Positions 22,167 through 33,616 of a stretch of 64,000 nt of DNA are shown piece by piece. The position numbers were made by a program, and so were the translations under genes. The first letter of the stretch is position 1. Every line of letters begins with the position of its first letter. Under the pieces are notes generated by a model. The model had not been told where the DNA came from. It did no database searches and worked only from the letters and a program-made list of their open reading frames with translations. Where the stretch lies: positions 293,069 through 357,068 of the forward strand of contig MU119234.1 in assembly GCA_014904845.1 (NCBI GenBank), in the 5' to 3' direction. Origin of the DNA: Acephala macrosclerotiorum. Lineage: Eukaryota > Ascomycota > Leotiomycetes > Helotiales > Mollisiaceae.

Positions 22167-22908
22167 ATGCCTTCAGCAATCACAACCCCAACGGCCACGG
22201 CCGACTCCCTCATCACTCTACTCAACGAGCGCGGAACAGGCGACTACATCGGCGAATCCATCTCCCAGCTCGAGCACTCACTTCAATGCGCTCATTCTGC
22301 TGTGAAATCTGGTATTACTCCCCCCCCCCTCCCTCCCTTCCCCGACTCTTCTGTGTACAAAACTGATGCCGACAGGGGATGATGATGAGCTCATCCTCTC
22401 AGCCCTCCTCCACGATATCGGCCAATTCCTTCATATTGAAGAGGCGAAAGATGTCTCAATGTCGATTGAAGGATCAGGTTCAGTTGGAAGGGTGGGGCAT
22501 GAAATGATCGGTGAGGAGTATCTTCGTTCACTCGGCTTCAGTGAAAAGGTCTCCAGGTTGGTGGGGAGTCATGTTGCTGCGAAACGGTAATTTCTCCCCT
22601 CGTCCCGCATGTCCCTCACATCCCATCTAACCTTAAGTGCTTACGGGAGCAGATATTTGACAGCAATCGATTCGAGCTATTATGACGGGTTGTCGGATGC
22701 TTCGAAGCAAAGTCTCAAATTTCAGGGCGGACCGTTTGAGGGCGAGGAGTTGGAGAAGTTTAAAAAGGATCCATTGAGCGAGGATATGGTGAGGATGAGG
22801 AAGTATGATGATGGAGCGAAGGTTGTGGGTATTGAGAGTGTTACACCGAGAGTTGAGAGTTATAGGGAGATGATGGTTAGGCATTTGGAGGGTGTGAGTG
22901 CCTCGTGA
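22167..22908 (+). CDS. HD-domain mixed-valent di-iron oxygenase, PhnZ/TmpB-like
   Basis: Three exons, 22167-22311, 22376-22586 and 22653-22908, introns 64 and 66 nt; 203 residues. The sequence runs GDYIGESISQLEHSLQCA, ALLHDIGQF, GHEMIGEEYLRSLGFSEKV, GSHVAAKRYL, LSDASKQSLKFQGGP and RKYDDGAK. Compared with PhnZ as I remember it (Tyr24, Glu27, His34, His58, Asp59, His80, His104, Lys108, Asp161), the equivalents here are Tyr27, Glu30, His37, His61, Asp62, His90, His114, Lys118 and Asp171. The offset is constant at 3, then 10 after one 7-residue insertion. PhnZ uses O2 to split the C-P bond of 1-hydroxy-2-aminoethylphosphonate into glycine and phosphate. This conservation argues strongly for a di-iron oxygenase rather than a nucleotide phosphohydrolase. 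Same strand as the PhyH gene; tail-to-tail with phospholipase C, 103 bp apart. Confidence 0.88.
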
Positions 22909-23011
22909 CGAATAATTGTTTCGATACAAACAAGGCAAGTCAGTAGAAATATGAGAAGTTTTCGTCTTAAACATTACTTTTCATTATTGTTCTTCAAGCC
23001 AACGCCACAAT

Positions 23012-25012
23012 CTAGCTAGAATAAGTGACAGAGTACGCCTCAAAGTAGCTGATATCGCTATAGATCTGAACATTACCGCTCGCATCAACACTCACATACT
23101 TCCCGTTCTCTTTCTGCAACGCGTACCCCTTACCAGCCGCAAAAGTCACAGTGTATGTCTCAGCACCACTGGAGCTATCAATCAATCCCGTATGACTTCC
23201 AACGTATCGTCCATCCTTAGCCGAGCTGATCGTGAAGGTATTGCCTCCATCAGCTAAGCTGTGAACCACCCAGCGTTGGGAGATGGAGTTATGAGTGGAA
23301 GTGGCTTTTGTGGCAGTGAAGTCCGTGGCTGGCTTTCCAGGGTTCGTGAGGGCGTATCCACCTTGCTCGAAAACAATATATCGACCTTCTGTCAAGGCAC
23401 CTCTCATTTCCTTAAAACCCTGTTCACTCAAGCTCGAAACATTGTCAAGTGAGATCTGGCTCGTGTACGGAACAGTTGGTCTCGTGACAGAATACGTAGA
23501 CTCGCAGACCTCAGCTCCATCATACACCCCCTCCGAGTTCGTGTGTGGCGCTGGCGCATCGGGAATACTTGGTAGTGAGGCATCTGGGTTGGAAAAGTCG
23601 AAGGCGTTGACGAGATTCGACATGTGCGAGCGTCTCCAAGGGACCATTTGATCTGTAACGACATTCTTTCCTTTGGCAGCAAGCCATTGCTCAACGAACA
23701 TGATCTGAGAGTTGTGGTCTGCGTGCTCAGTGAAGACCTTGCCGCCACGTGTCCAGGGAGACACGATATAGAAAGGAAGGCGGAATCCAGGACCGGAGTA
23801 TGTGTAGCCGACCTTTCCGTACGGGTCATTGAGCCACTCTCCTACGGTGCCGGAAGGCGAGTGGTAAGGTGTAACGTGATCACCCCACCCTCCCGTCTCG
23901 TCGTAGGAGATGATGAGTGCGGTCTTTGACCATCCCGCTCCTTGGGTGACTGCATCAACGATTTTCTTCTGGAGCCAGGCGCCATCTCTGGGAGAATAGG
24001 GAGGATGTTCTGACAGCTCGGTGGGACCGATGATGTATGAGATCGCTGGCAGAGATCCGTTCTTCGCCATAGCGTAGAAGGTGTCGAGAGATTGCCCTGC
24101 CATGCCTTTGTTGTAAAGTGCTGATCCGGTGAGAGCTTCCTGAAATTGTCCGAACCATGCCAAGGGATTGTCATCAAAGTTGTCGGCGTCTTGGAAGATG
24201 GACCACGAGACACCTTGGTCTTGGTAGAACTCTGCGGTGGTCTTCCAGGTGAGAGGGTAGCAATTGAAGCCGTTGGCTTCGCAGCCTGGAGTTTCGTTGT
24301 TGTCAATGTAGGGGTAGCCGCCTTCAGATTTGTTTTGTGGGGAGCCAGGGACATTGATTGAGCCGGACGCCCAGGTGACTCTGTTGGGATTTGTAGAAGC
24401 GATGACACTTTCCTGAGATATGTTAGTAGTGAGAAGAAGGTGATTGAGGAAAAGAGGCTTACCTGATACATATCTCCAATAGTCCAGCCGTCTGCAATGG
24501 CATATTGGACTGGGATATCACCTCTCTGGTAGTGTCCCCAAGACCATGGAGTATTGTTGGTAGCCCAGTGGTTGTTCAATCCGCCATTGAGAGCAGCGTG
24601 GTTGTCTTGCCATCCGTTATCTCCTGCCACCATACACTGGGTAGCGTTCAAGAAGCTCCCTCCTTGGTAGTTGAGATACCAAGGGAGGAGGGAGGAAGTG
24701 TCGTTCGTCAAGGCTGAGTTAACAGCTTGTTCCCAGACTGGCTTGCCATCGGAATTGACTTGGACGTTGGGGTCAGAGAAACCTCGAACCCCAGCCATGG
24801 TACCGAAATAGTGATCGAAGGCTCTGTTCTCTGCTCGTTGTCAGATTCAGATAATGATGCAGGGTAGAAGAGGGTATCTCACCTTGCATGAAGAGCACGA
24901 CATGTTCAATGTCTGCGAGACTCCCAGCAAGAGCTGGTCCTGCAAGAAGAGGATACATGATCGCCAGGGCGGACAGTAATTGAGTTGAGACTGCCATTGT
25001 GAATTGCTTCAT
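23012..25012 (-). CDS. Secreted phospholipase C (phosphoesterase family)
   Basis: Three exons, 25012-24883, 24830-24463 and 24412-23012, introns 52 and 50 nt; 632 residues. An N-terminal signal peptide is clear (LLSALAIMYPLLAGPALAG). The phosphoesterase family (PF04185) signatures follow: ENRAFDHYFGT at residues 44-54 across the first splice, then GDNGWQDNHAALNGG, DGWTIGDMYQ, SYDETGGWGDHVTPYHSP and FRLPFYIVSPWTRGGKVF. A C-terminal beta-rich DUF756-type region with repeated RYVG-like units ends the protein. These enzymes cleave the head group of phosphatidylcholine-like lipids to diacylglycerol and a phospho-alcohol, and in fungi are often phosphate-starvation secreted. Next to PhnY/PhnZ-like genes it could also free head groups of phosphonolipids; that is inference. 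Confidence 0.92.
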
Positions 25013-25773
25013 TAGCCTTGCCTACTCATCCCACGTTCGACGTACTCTCCCATGGTTCTTATACTCAAGCCTTACCTTGGCTCTGGTAATTCGACTTGCA
25101 TTCGCCAGGCTGCCCCTCGCTTGAAAGGGTCCATGGACCTGCAGCCCGCTATTGAACGTCCAACAGGGTCCAGGGGGATCAGCGCGTTTGGTGGTGGTAT
25201 TTGGGCAGGCGTCAGGAAGAAGCCCGAGATCCGAAAGAAAGGTGATGGAAACTCCCACTAGAAAATTATTGATGACTTCCTACTTCGCCCACTTCTGGAG
25301 CTTCGCTTGTTGAGGATCAGCACGTTGCTGGCCCAAAGCCGTTCAGACGATGTTGATGATTTTCCAGCCGTTCGGGGCGGAAGAAAAGTGGACATTTCAG
25401 CGTCCAATGGTTTGCGACCGTGAGCTCCCCGTGCAATCCAGGCACCAGCTTCAATTCCACAAGCGATGCATCTCCCATGCAACGATCCATTGCAGTTCGC
25501 GTCAGCAGAAAGACTTGCAATTTGGTTTGCTAAAGAGCTTCTGTCCTTCCTGTTGCAGTTAGGAGACTACCCCACGTGCTCAATTGAAGCATTGTGGCTT
25601 CGGAAGGAAGCCCTGGAGTGGGATGAGGCTGGACGACGTTCGATTCAAACTCATCACGATATTCCCGTTGATGCCGAGTAATACGTGGGGCGTTTGAGTG
25701 GGCCGCGATATTTGAGAACATGAAGAGTTGTCAAGAGTGAGGATGGCGACGAGGCTTTCGAACCCAAAGGATT
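25013..25773. other. Divergent intergenic region between phospholipase C and multicopper oxidase
   Basis: About 760 bp between two divergent genes. Short overlapping frames on both strands (25258-25721) show no domain. Probably two promoters. Confidence 0.4.
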
Positions 25774-27870
25774 ATGGAAATTGGCAGTCAGCCGCGAAGG
25801 AGATCGAGTGCTGCATCCTATGCTAGCATGGCTCGTGTCGAGGATGAAGAGGCAGTCAAGCTTCTGAGAGACGAAGATGGGGAAGAGCAAGAGCGACTTA
25901 GGGATGAGTTGAGGGAGGGGAAGGTTGATGAGAGAAGCTTCAGTAAATTTTTGCGACCGCTTGGCTTGCTCTTCGCGAGCTTGCTCCTGATCACGATTCT
26001 TCTGAGAGACTCTTCGGTGCTCTATCAATCTGCCAGGACATCGAGTCCAATAGCGTCAGAAGAAGATGCAATCGACAACTATCCTCAAGAGAAGATGCTT
26101 GGAATTCGACTTCACCCCAAGGATCACATGTCTCGACCTCCCACAACAATCACTCACAACTGGAACATCACAGCAGAGTTCCGCTCTCCGGATGGAGTCA
26201 AGAAATTTGTATACCTGGTTAACGGGCAATTCCCAGGTCCTACCATCGAATGCCGTTCAGGGGACAGGCTGGTTATCCACGTGACGAATCATGTTGCGTC
26301 GGAAGGAGTCTCTATTCACTGGCATGGAGTGGAAATGCGGGATGCGAATGAGATGGACGGTGCTGTTGGGCTTACTCAGTGTCCTATTTCAGAGGGGAGG
26401 AGCTTCACTTATGAGTTTGAGATCGGAGATGAGCAGGCAGGGACGTTCTGGTGGCATGCTCATTCAGAAGTTCAGAGAGGCGATGGGATGTATGGTGGGC
26501 TTGTGGTTCATAAACCCATTGATGCTGGTGATGACATGAAGAGCTATGGATATGAGAATGATGTTCTTCTCATGGTTGGAGATTGGTATCATCGAACTGC
26601 GAGAGAAGTGCTTGCATGGTACACGAGCACAAGAGGTTTTGGAAATGAGGTGAGCTGTGAGAATCTCCTTCAAAATTACGATGCTGATTGATCTTAGCCT
26701 GTGCCGGATTCCTTGCTCGTGAATGGAGCTGGCAAGTTCATCTGCTCAATGGCTGTACCCGCACGACCGGTTGAGTGTATCAGCATCAAAGATGAAGATA
26801 TGACTGGCATTTTAAGCTCGTTGAAACTTGAAAAGCCTTTGAGACTTCGGTTGATAAACGTGGGGTAAGGCGACAGTCTTTTATTTGAAAGTCAGGTGCT
26901 CATGTCGTCCAGGTCTCTCTCAGGGTTCACCATACAGATCTCCTCAGCAAAGCTCAAGCCCTTGACTGTGGATGGTGGCTTCTCCATCGCCACCGAACTT
27001 GCAGACTCCGTTGGAATTGTCTACCCAGGAGAGCGATTAGATATTCTCGTCCACTGGGACGACCAAGCAGCTTCTCACTTCCCACAACTACACCTCTCTC
27101 TTGACCCAGAGTACGACCCACTTCATACCCCTCAAAAGTAAGCTAACCAGCTCCCCAGAAACTTCAAATATCCAAACCAAGCTCTCCGCCCCAACCAATC
27201 CTTCCCGATCCTCACACCAACTTCCACATCCTCAGTATCCTCCTCTGTTGCCCACGAACCCACCCATTTCGACCTCTCAACCGCCGTCGCTTCCATCCCT
27301 TCTGAATTCCCTTCCACAGCGGATCAGATAATACTCCTCTACACCAAAACCCAAAAGTTGTCAATAGACAACAATCACCCCGCCGGGTTCATAAACCGTA
27401 CCTCCTGGTCCCCTCAACTCCCACCTCTGATCTCCCTCCCGCGCTCAAGCTGGGACAAAAATCAACTCATCCCATACATCCCGTCAGACAGGTGGGTAGA
27501 CATAATAATCAACAACCTAGACGACGGCTCCCACCCCTTCCACCTCCACGGCTACTCCTTCTACATCCTAGCATCATACCGCTCCTCCCACGGCTGGGGA
27601 TCTTATTCTCCATACGCTACTTCTGGAGCTTCAAGTGTGGGGATGGAATGGAATTTGAAGAATCCGGTGAGGAAAGATACAGTGTCTGTGCCGAGACGGG
27701 GATATGTGGTAATTAGGGTTAAGGCAGATAATGCGGGGCTGTGGATGTTGCATTGCCATGTGTTGTTTCATGGGGCGAGTGGGATGACAATGGGGTTGCA
27801 GGTTGGTGGTGGTGAGGGACATGAGGCTGTTGATATGAGGGGGAAGGAGATATGTGATGCGCAGACTTGA
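25774..27870 (+). CDS. Membrane-anchored multicopper oxidase (laccase/ferroxidase family)
   Basis: Four exons, 25774-26649, 26698-26864, 26913-27110 and 27159-27870, each intron 48 nt; 650 residues. The N-terminus is hydrophilic and acidic, followed by one membrane segment at about residues 61-77 (RPLGLLFASLLLITILL), so it is a type II membrane protein rather than a simple secreted laccase. The copper motifs are complete: HWHG and WWHAHS in domain 1, HPFHLHG and HCHVLFH in domain 3, spanning the trinuclear site and the type 1 Cys-His pair. It should oxidise phenols or metal ions and reduce O2 to water outside the plasma membrane or in the secretory lumen. The exact substrate cannot be told; no iron permease lies nearby, so a Fet3-like iron role is not supported. 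Confidence 0.92.
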
Positions 27871-27938
27871 AATGTATAATCGACATTTGTGTATCTATTA
27901 TCGCAAATTCGTGCATCTATCTGGGTATCTCATCGTGC

Positions 27939-29714
27939 TTAATCATCAAGCGTAATATCTGCATCTACCTTCCATCCCAAATGCAAACCCTTCCCAACCT
28001 TTCCAAAGATGCCCTCGAGCTCACCAGCAGAAAGTCCACACTTGGACGAAACACTCATTTCGAGCTTGATCCCCACTTTGTGGCCTTTCCTTCCAAGCCC
28101 ATGTCCAGTCGAGCAATTCTTGACATGCACCACATCATAGAGTGTCGACGGCTTGGGAGGGAACACAGGTATAGTGGTAGCAAGGAACCTAACAAATGTC
28201 CCAACATAATCACACCACCAGCTCAGTTCAGCTCCAATCAAAGCCTGCAGATTCGTCTGGACCTTTTGGTCAATAGGACCAAGATCATTTCCCCACCTCG
28301 AGCATAGGATTAGAGATAACACAGCGCGCATCTCGTGCGTCATGCCTGGCAGACCTGCCAATTCGCCCGAGAGGGGATTGTGCAGCGCTCTCGAGGCATT
28401 GGCATCGTCTCGGTTCCCCATGTCCTCCCAGATGTGTTCTGCTATGTAGACCAGAAGCTCCTGTGAGAGAATCTTGGGGTAGCCTTTGGGAAAAGCAAGC
28501 TTTTCCAGAAACTCAACGACGTTAAGAATTGTCTCTGTATTATTGTAGAATAGGTCGCCTGTCAGTAGTCTGATAGGATTCAGCTCTCGAGTCTTGGCCG
28601 GGAGCTTCATGTATAGCACTCCCTCTCGATTCCCTCCACTGCAGAAAGTGACTTCCTTGACTTTCGGGATAGCTTCTACGAGCGACTGGACGACGGCGAC
28701 AATAGCGGGAAACTGTTCCCTCCTGCGCTTCGACATACCATGTATCTTGCCCTCTTCGTAGTTGTTCGCATGCAACATCTCCCTCCACTTGATGAATCGA
28801 TGTCCAGGCGCCGTGTATCCACCAATCGCTGGTATGGGATATGGTTGGATAGGATCCGTATGCATGAGCATGCTGCCATATCCTCTGAAGCCTCCTCCGC
28901 AAAAGTATATGGTAACTCCATCACTGCTTTCCGCCTGTTCCTTCAACCGTGGAAATCTCTGGCACAGCCCCTCGAATGTCTTCCTCATACTCAGCCGCAA
29001 TTCCGTCTTCGCTGCCTCTGCTGTGTCCTGGGCACTCAGAGCTTGTGTGAGTTTCGCAGCTCCGAATGGCATGCTCGTCGCGACCTCCGCTGCCAGTACC
29101 TCGTAGGCATCTGCACTAGAATTGACATATGTCATCTGTACACTGCCACCTCCAAGATCCATAAACAACCCATCGGCACTCACGAATCCGCTCCTGGCAC
29201 CCATAGCTCCGAAGAGCGACTCCATGCCTGGACTCAAGATGTCCACCGTCAAACCACTCGACTTCTTGATCGCAGCCAGCATTTCGTCACTATTCTTTGC
29301 CGTACGCATCGCCTCCGTGGCAAAAACGCTGATATGCTCCTTTCGTACTCCATAACCATCGCATATGCCCTTGAATCTGCCTAGTGTCCGCGCGACGTCA
29401 TCTATCGTATGCTTCGAGAAGTGGAAGGCCTTCGAGTCTGGTGTCGATTCGTGAAGCGCATCGTATAGAGAAATGCCAGCTCGTTCGCGGTATGCGCAAT
29501 CAAGGAGTCGGCTTCGAGGAGGAGAGAGGTCGGAGATGGAAAATCGGATGCCGTTGCTAGGAGTTGTTAGATAGGGCGCAAGTGAGGAGATAAGTGTTTA
29601 CCTGCCCATGTCAACAAGGCCGTAGAGGTGGTTCGACTCGTTGCCTGGGTTGAATTGGGACATTGAGGTAGTGAAATTGTCAATCGTGATGACGGTGCCC
29701 ATTTCGTCTGCCAT
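27939..29714 (-). CDS. RTG2: RTG2-like Ppx/GppA phosphatase-domain protein
   Basis: Two exons, 29714-29602 and 29556-27939, with a 45-nt intron; 576 residues, close to the fungal Rtg2 length. Exopolyphosphatase/pppGpp phosphatase (PF02541) fold signatures are YGLVDMGSNGIRFS spanning the splice, SVFATEAMRTAKN, MDLGGGSVQMTYV (phosphate-binding loop) and YFCGGGFRGYGSML. In yeast Rtg2 is the cytosolic sensor of mitochondrial retrograde signalling and glutamate balance; its enzymatic activity is uncertain. The C-terminal half follows the fungal homologues without a break. It is convergent with the multicopper oxidase, 68 bp apart. The start was chosen at MADEMGTV because no splice or conservation lies upstream. 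Confidence 0.9.
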
Positions 29715-29920
29715 CTTGACTGATGTTACGGTTATGTTTGGGTGTGGAAAAGAGTTAGAAAAGGTTTGGAGGGGTAAATTTCCAAGTTTTCTGGCCTGCG
29801 AACAAAGCCAATAAACGAGACCTGAAATTTGTGACTCGAAACCTCTCCCTCCTCTCTTTAGCATTATACCTACCACTTCACGATGCGCCATTTCACGTCG
29901 TAGATCTTAGCCGTAATCCT

Positions 29921-31558
29921 ATGGCACCTGTCATTAGTATTCCTTCAGCAGTCCAGTCCTTGAGGAGCTGGTAGACTCGGTTCCAAGCATCTGCAGCAGC
30001 TCCAGCAGCATCCAATTCCTCAAATCATGCGATCGCCATCAATCCTCCAGCTCCCTCCCGAACATCTCGAAAGAAAGTCGAAGTAACTCTTATGCGAAAT
30101 CTCTGCCAGATCTATACATGCGCTCTGTTTTGGGTCTGTGGTCGGGAAATATGGATTGCTCTGCATCGTCCTAGCTTGACGACCACAGGGACTGCTGCGT
30201 ATCGTATTGGTAATGTCTCTGGTTTTTACGGGCCAGGAGCATGGGCGGCTTCAATTCTCACGGTGGCATCCTGCCGCATCGATCGGCTGTTTGGGAAGAC
30301 TGAGTCGGACGATGGAGAAGCGTCCATGTTCTCTGGTTTGGACCCAAGCCTTCTCGCGGCGTATGCCTACCCCATAATTGCCGCAATGGATCTTCTACGT
30401 CGTTTAAGATATCATACTTGGCCGGATGATCTATTGAAAAAGCTTGGTTCCCTTGCAGGAGCTGTCACTGTTGTGAAATAGGGGGGGCTTAGTATTCTGT
30501 TGTGTGGTAGTAGCTTGTACTGCCGCAGAAAAGATCCTTCATTTCTGGCGAGGTTATATTGCTTGTTCACCACGTCCCTCCTATAAGTCTAAACTATTTA
30601 AGCGAAACGCGCCTAAATCGCGTAAATCGCGACTAAATCACTTTCAAAAAAAACTATATTCTAGCTTATAAAATCTTACATTTTTTCGGTGCAAAATACT
30701 TTTAAATATAAAAAAAAAATTTATTTTTTTAAATTTTGTTTTATAATAAATATTTTCGAGTAATAATTGTTTTAAAATATTAACGCGCGAGCAATTAGAT
30801 TTTGCACGTTAAATTAGCCGTTTTTCGATTATTTTAAATACTTTTTATTCGATCGCTCGATATGCGAGCACTATACTCACAGTCTAAAATCTCTTTAAAA
30901 ACGAAAAACAACTTTTTAAAGCTTGTTTAGCAATGCAATTATTATATTTATACATATTGTAGTTTTAAAAATATTAATCTTAAAAAAAGAGATAAAATGG
31001 CCATTTTTAGTGGGGTTTCCGCTTATAGCTCAGACTTTTAACGTAGCACTGTAGTTTTTGCCGTTTTTGTTTTTAATGTAGTATACCACGGTCTTAACAT
31101 GGGATCATACGAGATAGGAAAATCGTTCTTATTTTTACAGAGGCTAGTAGAGTTCGGAGGGCACACGCCAAGGCGAAGTTATCCAAGAGAAGCTCTTCGG
31201 GGGAATCCTGCTTGGCGTGTTCGCCAAATTTCTTGCCAGAACACTTGTTACTTTCTTTTTGTACTTGGTTTCCATCATACTAGCTTCTGCTCGGGGGTTT
31301 GTCCCGGATTGTCCCCAGCGGACGCGATATCACAATATTCTTGTGTTCTTTTGGACATTACCTCGGGTTCATCTTCAGGCTTGGGCTGTTATACTTCTTG
31401 TAATGTTTTCGGTGTTATTTTTTAGATTTGAGATCTGGGTTGGATTCTCCATACCAAGAACCAATACTTCCATCATGGACTTGGACCAGTTCTCGGCATT
31501 GATTTTGACTGGAAAATTTCCACTGCTTGGAACAGTCGCAGGACTTCTAAGACAGTAA
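29921..31558 (+). pseudogene. Membrane-protein copy A, split by an AT-rich insertion
   Basis: The N-terminal half starts at ATG 29921 and runs in one frame, with one TAG near 29972, to a stop at 30481. It has SGFYGPGAWAASILTVASC and MFSGLDPSLLAAYAYPIIAA. The C-terminal part reappears at 31217-31558 with FEIWVGFSIPRTNTSIMDLD. Both match the neighbouring copy B (31931-33196), where the same two segments lie in one locus. In between are about 600 bp of low-GC sequence. The family is a fungal multi-pass membrane protein of unknown function; I know no domain name. Confidence 0.65.
30490..31095. mobile_element. AT-rich insertion interrupting membrane-protein copy A
   Basis: A low-GC stretch between the two halves of copy A. 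It is rich in A/T runs and CpG-containing motifs (cgcgcc, cgcgta, gatcgctcg) and has no coding frame. Copy B lacks it, which supports insertion. Clear terminal repeats were not found, so the element class is open. Confidence 0.45.
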
Positions 31559-31930
31559 TAAAGGCCAAGCACCTGATGGGATCACAGCAGTCGAAGCTGT
31601 AGCCCAAAGGCAACTTAGTATTGCAAGATCATGTTCCAAGATGATGTTTAGAGCGTTGTTCCACGCGCAGCTAGCAATATCGACTTCACTGCACGCCTGG
31701 GGACCTAAGAGATGCGGCCGTGGCTCTTTTAGAGGGCGATAGGCTCCCTTCGCCTAGCCGTATTCATTCAACCCAGCACCAGCTCGAGTAAGGCATCGCC
31801 GGCTTTGGTCCGTTGGCGGCTGAGCACCAACACCGCCATCACAACCACAACCACCGGAACCATAAATCTTTCCAGGCGCTTCGTCCTCATTATATCCATG
31901 TCCGATTTCTTTCCCCTTGGTGTTAGCAAT

Positions 31931-33196
31931 ATGGATATATCTCTTCCAATCCCTAACCTAACAAGACCCAAAGTCGAATCACAAGGAATTGAACAGCCTT
32001 CTCACGCAGTTGCCGTCGCCCATTTGAACAATATGCAGCCTTCTCCAGCACTTTCTCGAAGCTTCCCACAACAGTCAATTGGTTATATTCTACTTAATTC
32101 GTTATCTCTGCTTTCGACGCTGACCGTCTTCTGGATCTTCAATCGCGGTCTCTAGTCTTCGGCTCATACGATATTTTTGACCGACTCACAAATTGTGATG
32201 TACGGAATTGATAAAGCCTCGGGGTATTATGGTCCAGGGGCCTGGGCTGCGTGGATCCTTACGGTAACTGCATGTTGCACCTATCGATTGCTCCTCCAGG
32301 GGAACGAGTCCAAAGATTCCAAGGTCTCGATCTTTTCAGGTCTTGACCTAAACCTTATAGCTGCTCTATCTTACCCTACAATCGCGGCGTTTGATCTACT
32401 GCTTCACCTTCGATACTATTACGCCAAAACAGAGTCGATAGTAAAGATAGGACCCCTTAGTGCCTCGCACGCTGTTGTACAATATGAAACAGTTGTCGGC
32501 GTCCTATTGAGCGGAGTTTATTTCATCTCGTGGACGAAGCATAAGTCCAACCTCTTGCCATTGTTGTATTATTCTATTTCAACATCCCTCGTCATCTTGG
32601 CGTTTTTGGCCTTCGACATCGTATACTTCCACCCCGCCTATACTCTAATCGCGATTTACTTGGATTATCATCATTTTTCAACGACGGAAGACCCGAATGC
32701 GTTTAAGAATTGTGGTCCGGCTCGCGTCACGCTTCGTTGTCCTCTGTTCCTCCATTGACTCATGTCAAATCTTTGAGCGTTGAATGGAACAATTACGGCT
32801 GTTTATCAATGGTTCGTCCCGGTGGTGGGAATTTCCATCGGCGTTACGTGCTGGGTGGCTTGCTCAAGTTCTAAGCTTGTGGTAGTGAAAGCGGTCCTCA
32901 TCGGATTCATTCTTGGCGCGTTGCTTGAGGTTTGCGGTCAGATTCTATTCCTCAAAAGCATCTTCGAGCTATTCTTCGTGGATATCTGGATTGCCACACC
33001 TGTCCCTAGAACCACCGCGTCTATTCTTGATCTCGATCAGATCACTGCGCTTGCTCTAAGCGGTGCGTTAGTATCGCTCAGTACAGGGGCCTCCTTTTCT
33101 GTTCTTCGGCCCATGGTTCAAATTCTGCTATTGATGCCGGCTTTTTCGACTTCTATTGCTGAGAGGAAGAGAACGAAAGAGGTACGTTCGAGATAA
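31931..33196 (+). pseudogene. Membrane-protein copy B, several in-frame stops
   Basis: Paralogue of copy A. A frame from ATG 31931 gives a hydrophilic start, then SIGYILLNSLSLLSTLTVFW (TM1), a TAG at 32153, then SGYYGPGAWAAWILTVTACC, IFSGLDLNLIAALSYPTIAA, VVGVLLSGVYFISWT and LVILAFLAFDIVYF. It is stopped near 32756 and 32774, then continues in the same frame with VDIWIATPVPRTTASILDLD to 33196. The first stop fits CAG to TAG. The later pair could sit inside an unspliced intron, so partial function is not excluded. Function unknown. Confidence 0.6.
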
Positions 33197-33616
33197 GATC
33201 TGGGCTGCTGATAAACCCAGGCCTAGGCAAGTTGGGGGTAGCGCACTAAATTCTGACTTGTGAATCTTGCCATCCGACTGGCCAGCGAGAAGTCAGATAG
33301 TAGTCATGTGATACTGTGGCTATGCATCCTCGTACAACCAAGACCCATTTCGATACAACGTGACGATAACATGAGCAGAGCAACCTTCCCTGCAGCATCC
33401 ACAACAGCACTATTGTCATCTTTACTCCACGCGGAATTTTAAACAGAATTGATCTCCTTTTGTCACGCAGCCTCGTGGTCGACGTCCAATGAAAAGAGCG
33501 CTTGTTGACGGCGCTTGATTTCTTCGACTTGAGGAAGGAGCGATTCGATTCTAGAAGCAACAGTTTTCAAGAATAAGATCCAATTCTACAAGCTCTTGTC
33601 TTACACTTAAACAGGC
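33197..33616. other. Intergenic, no recognised gene
   Basis: Short spacer with unrelated short frames on both strands. Confidence 0.4.
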
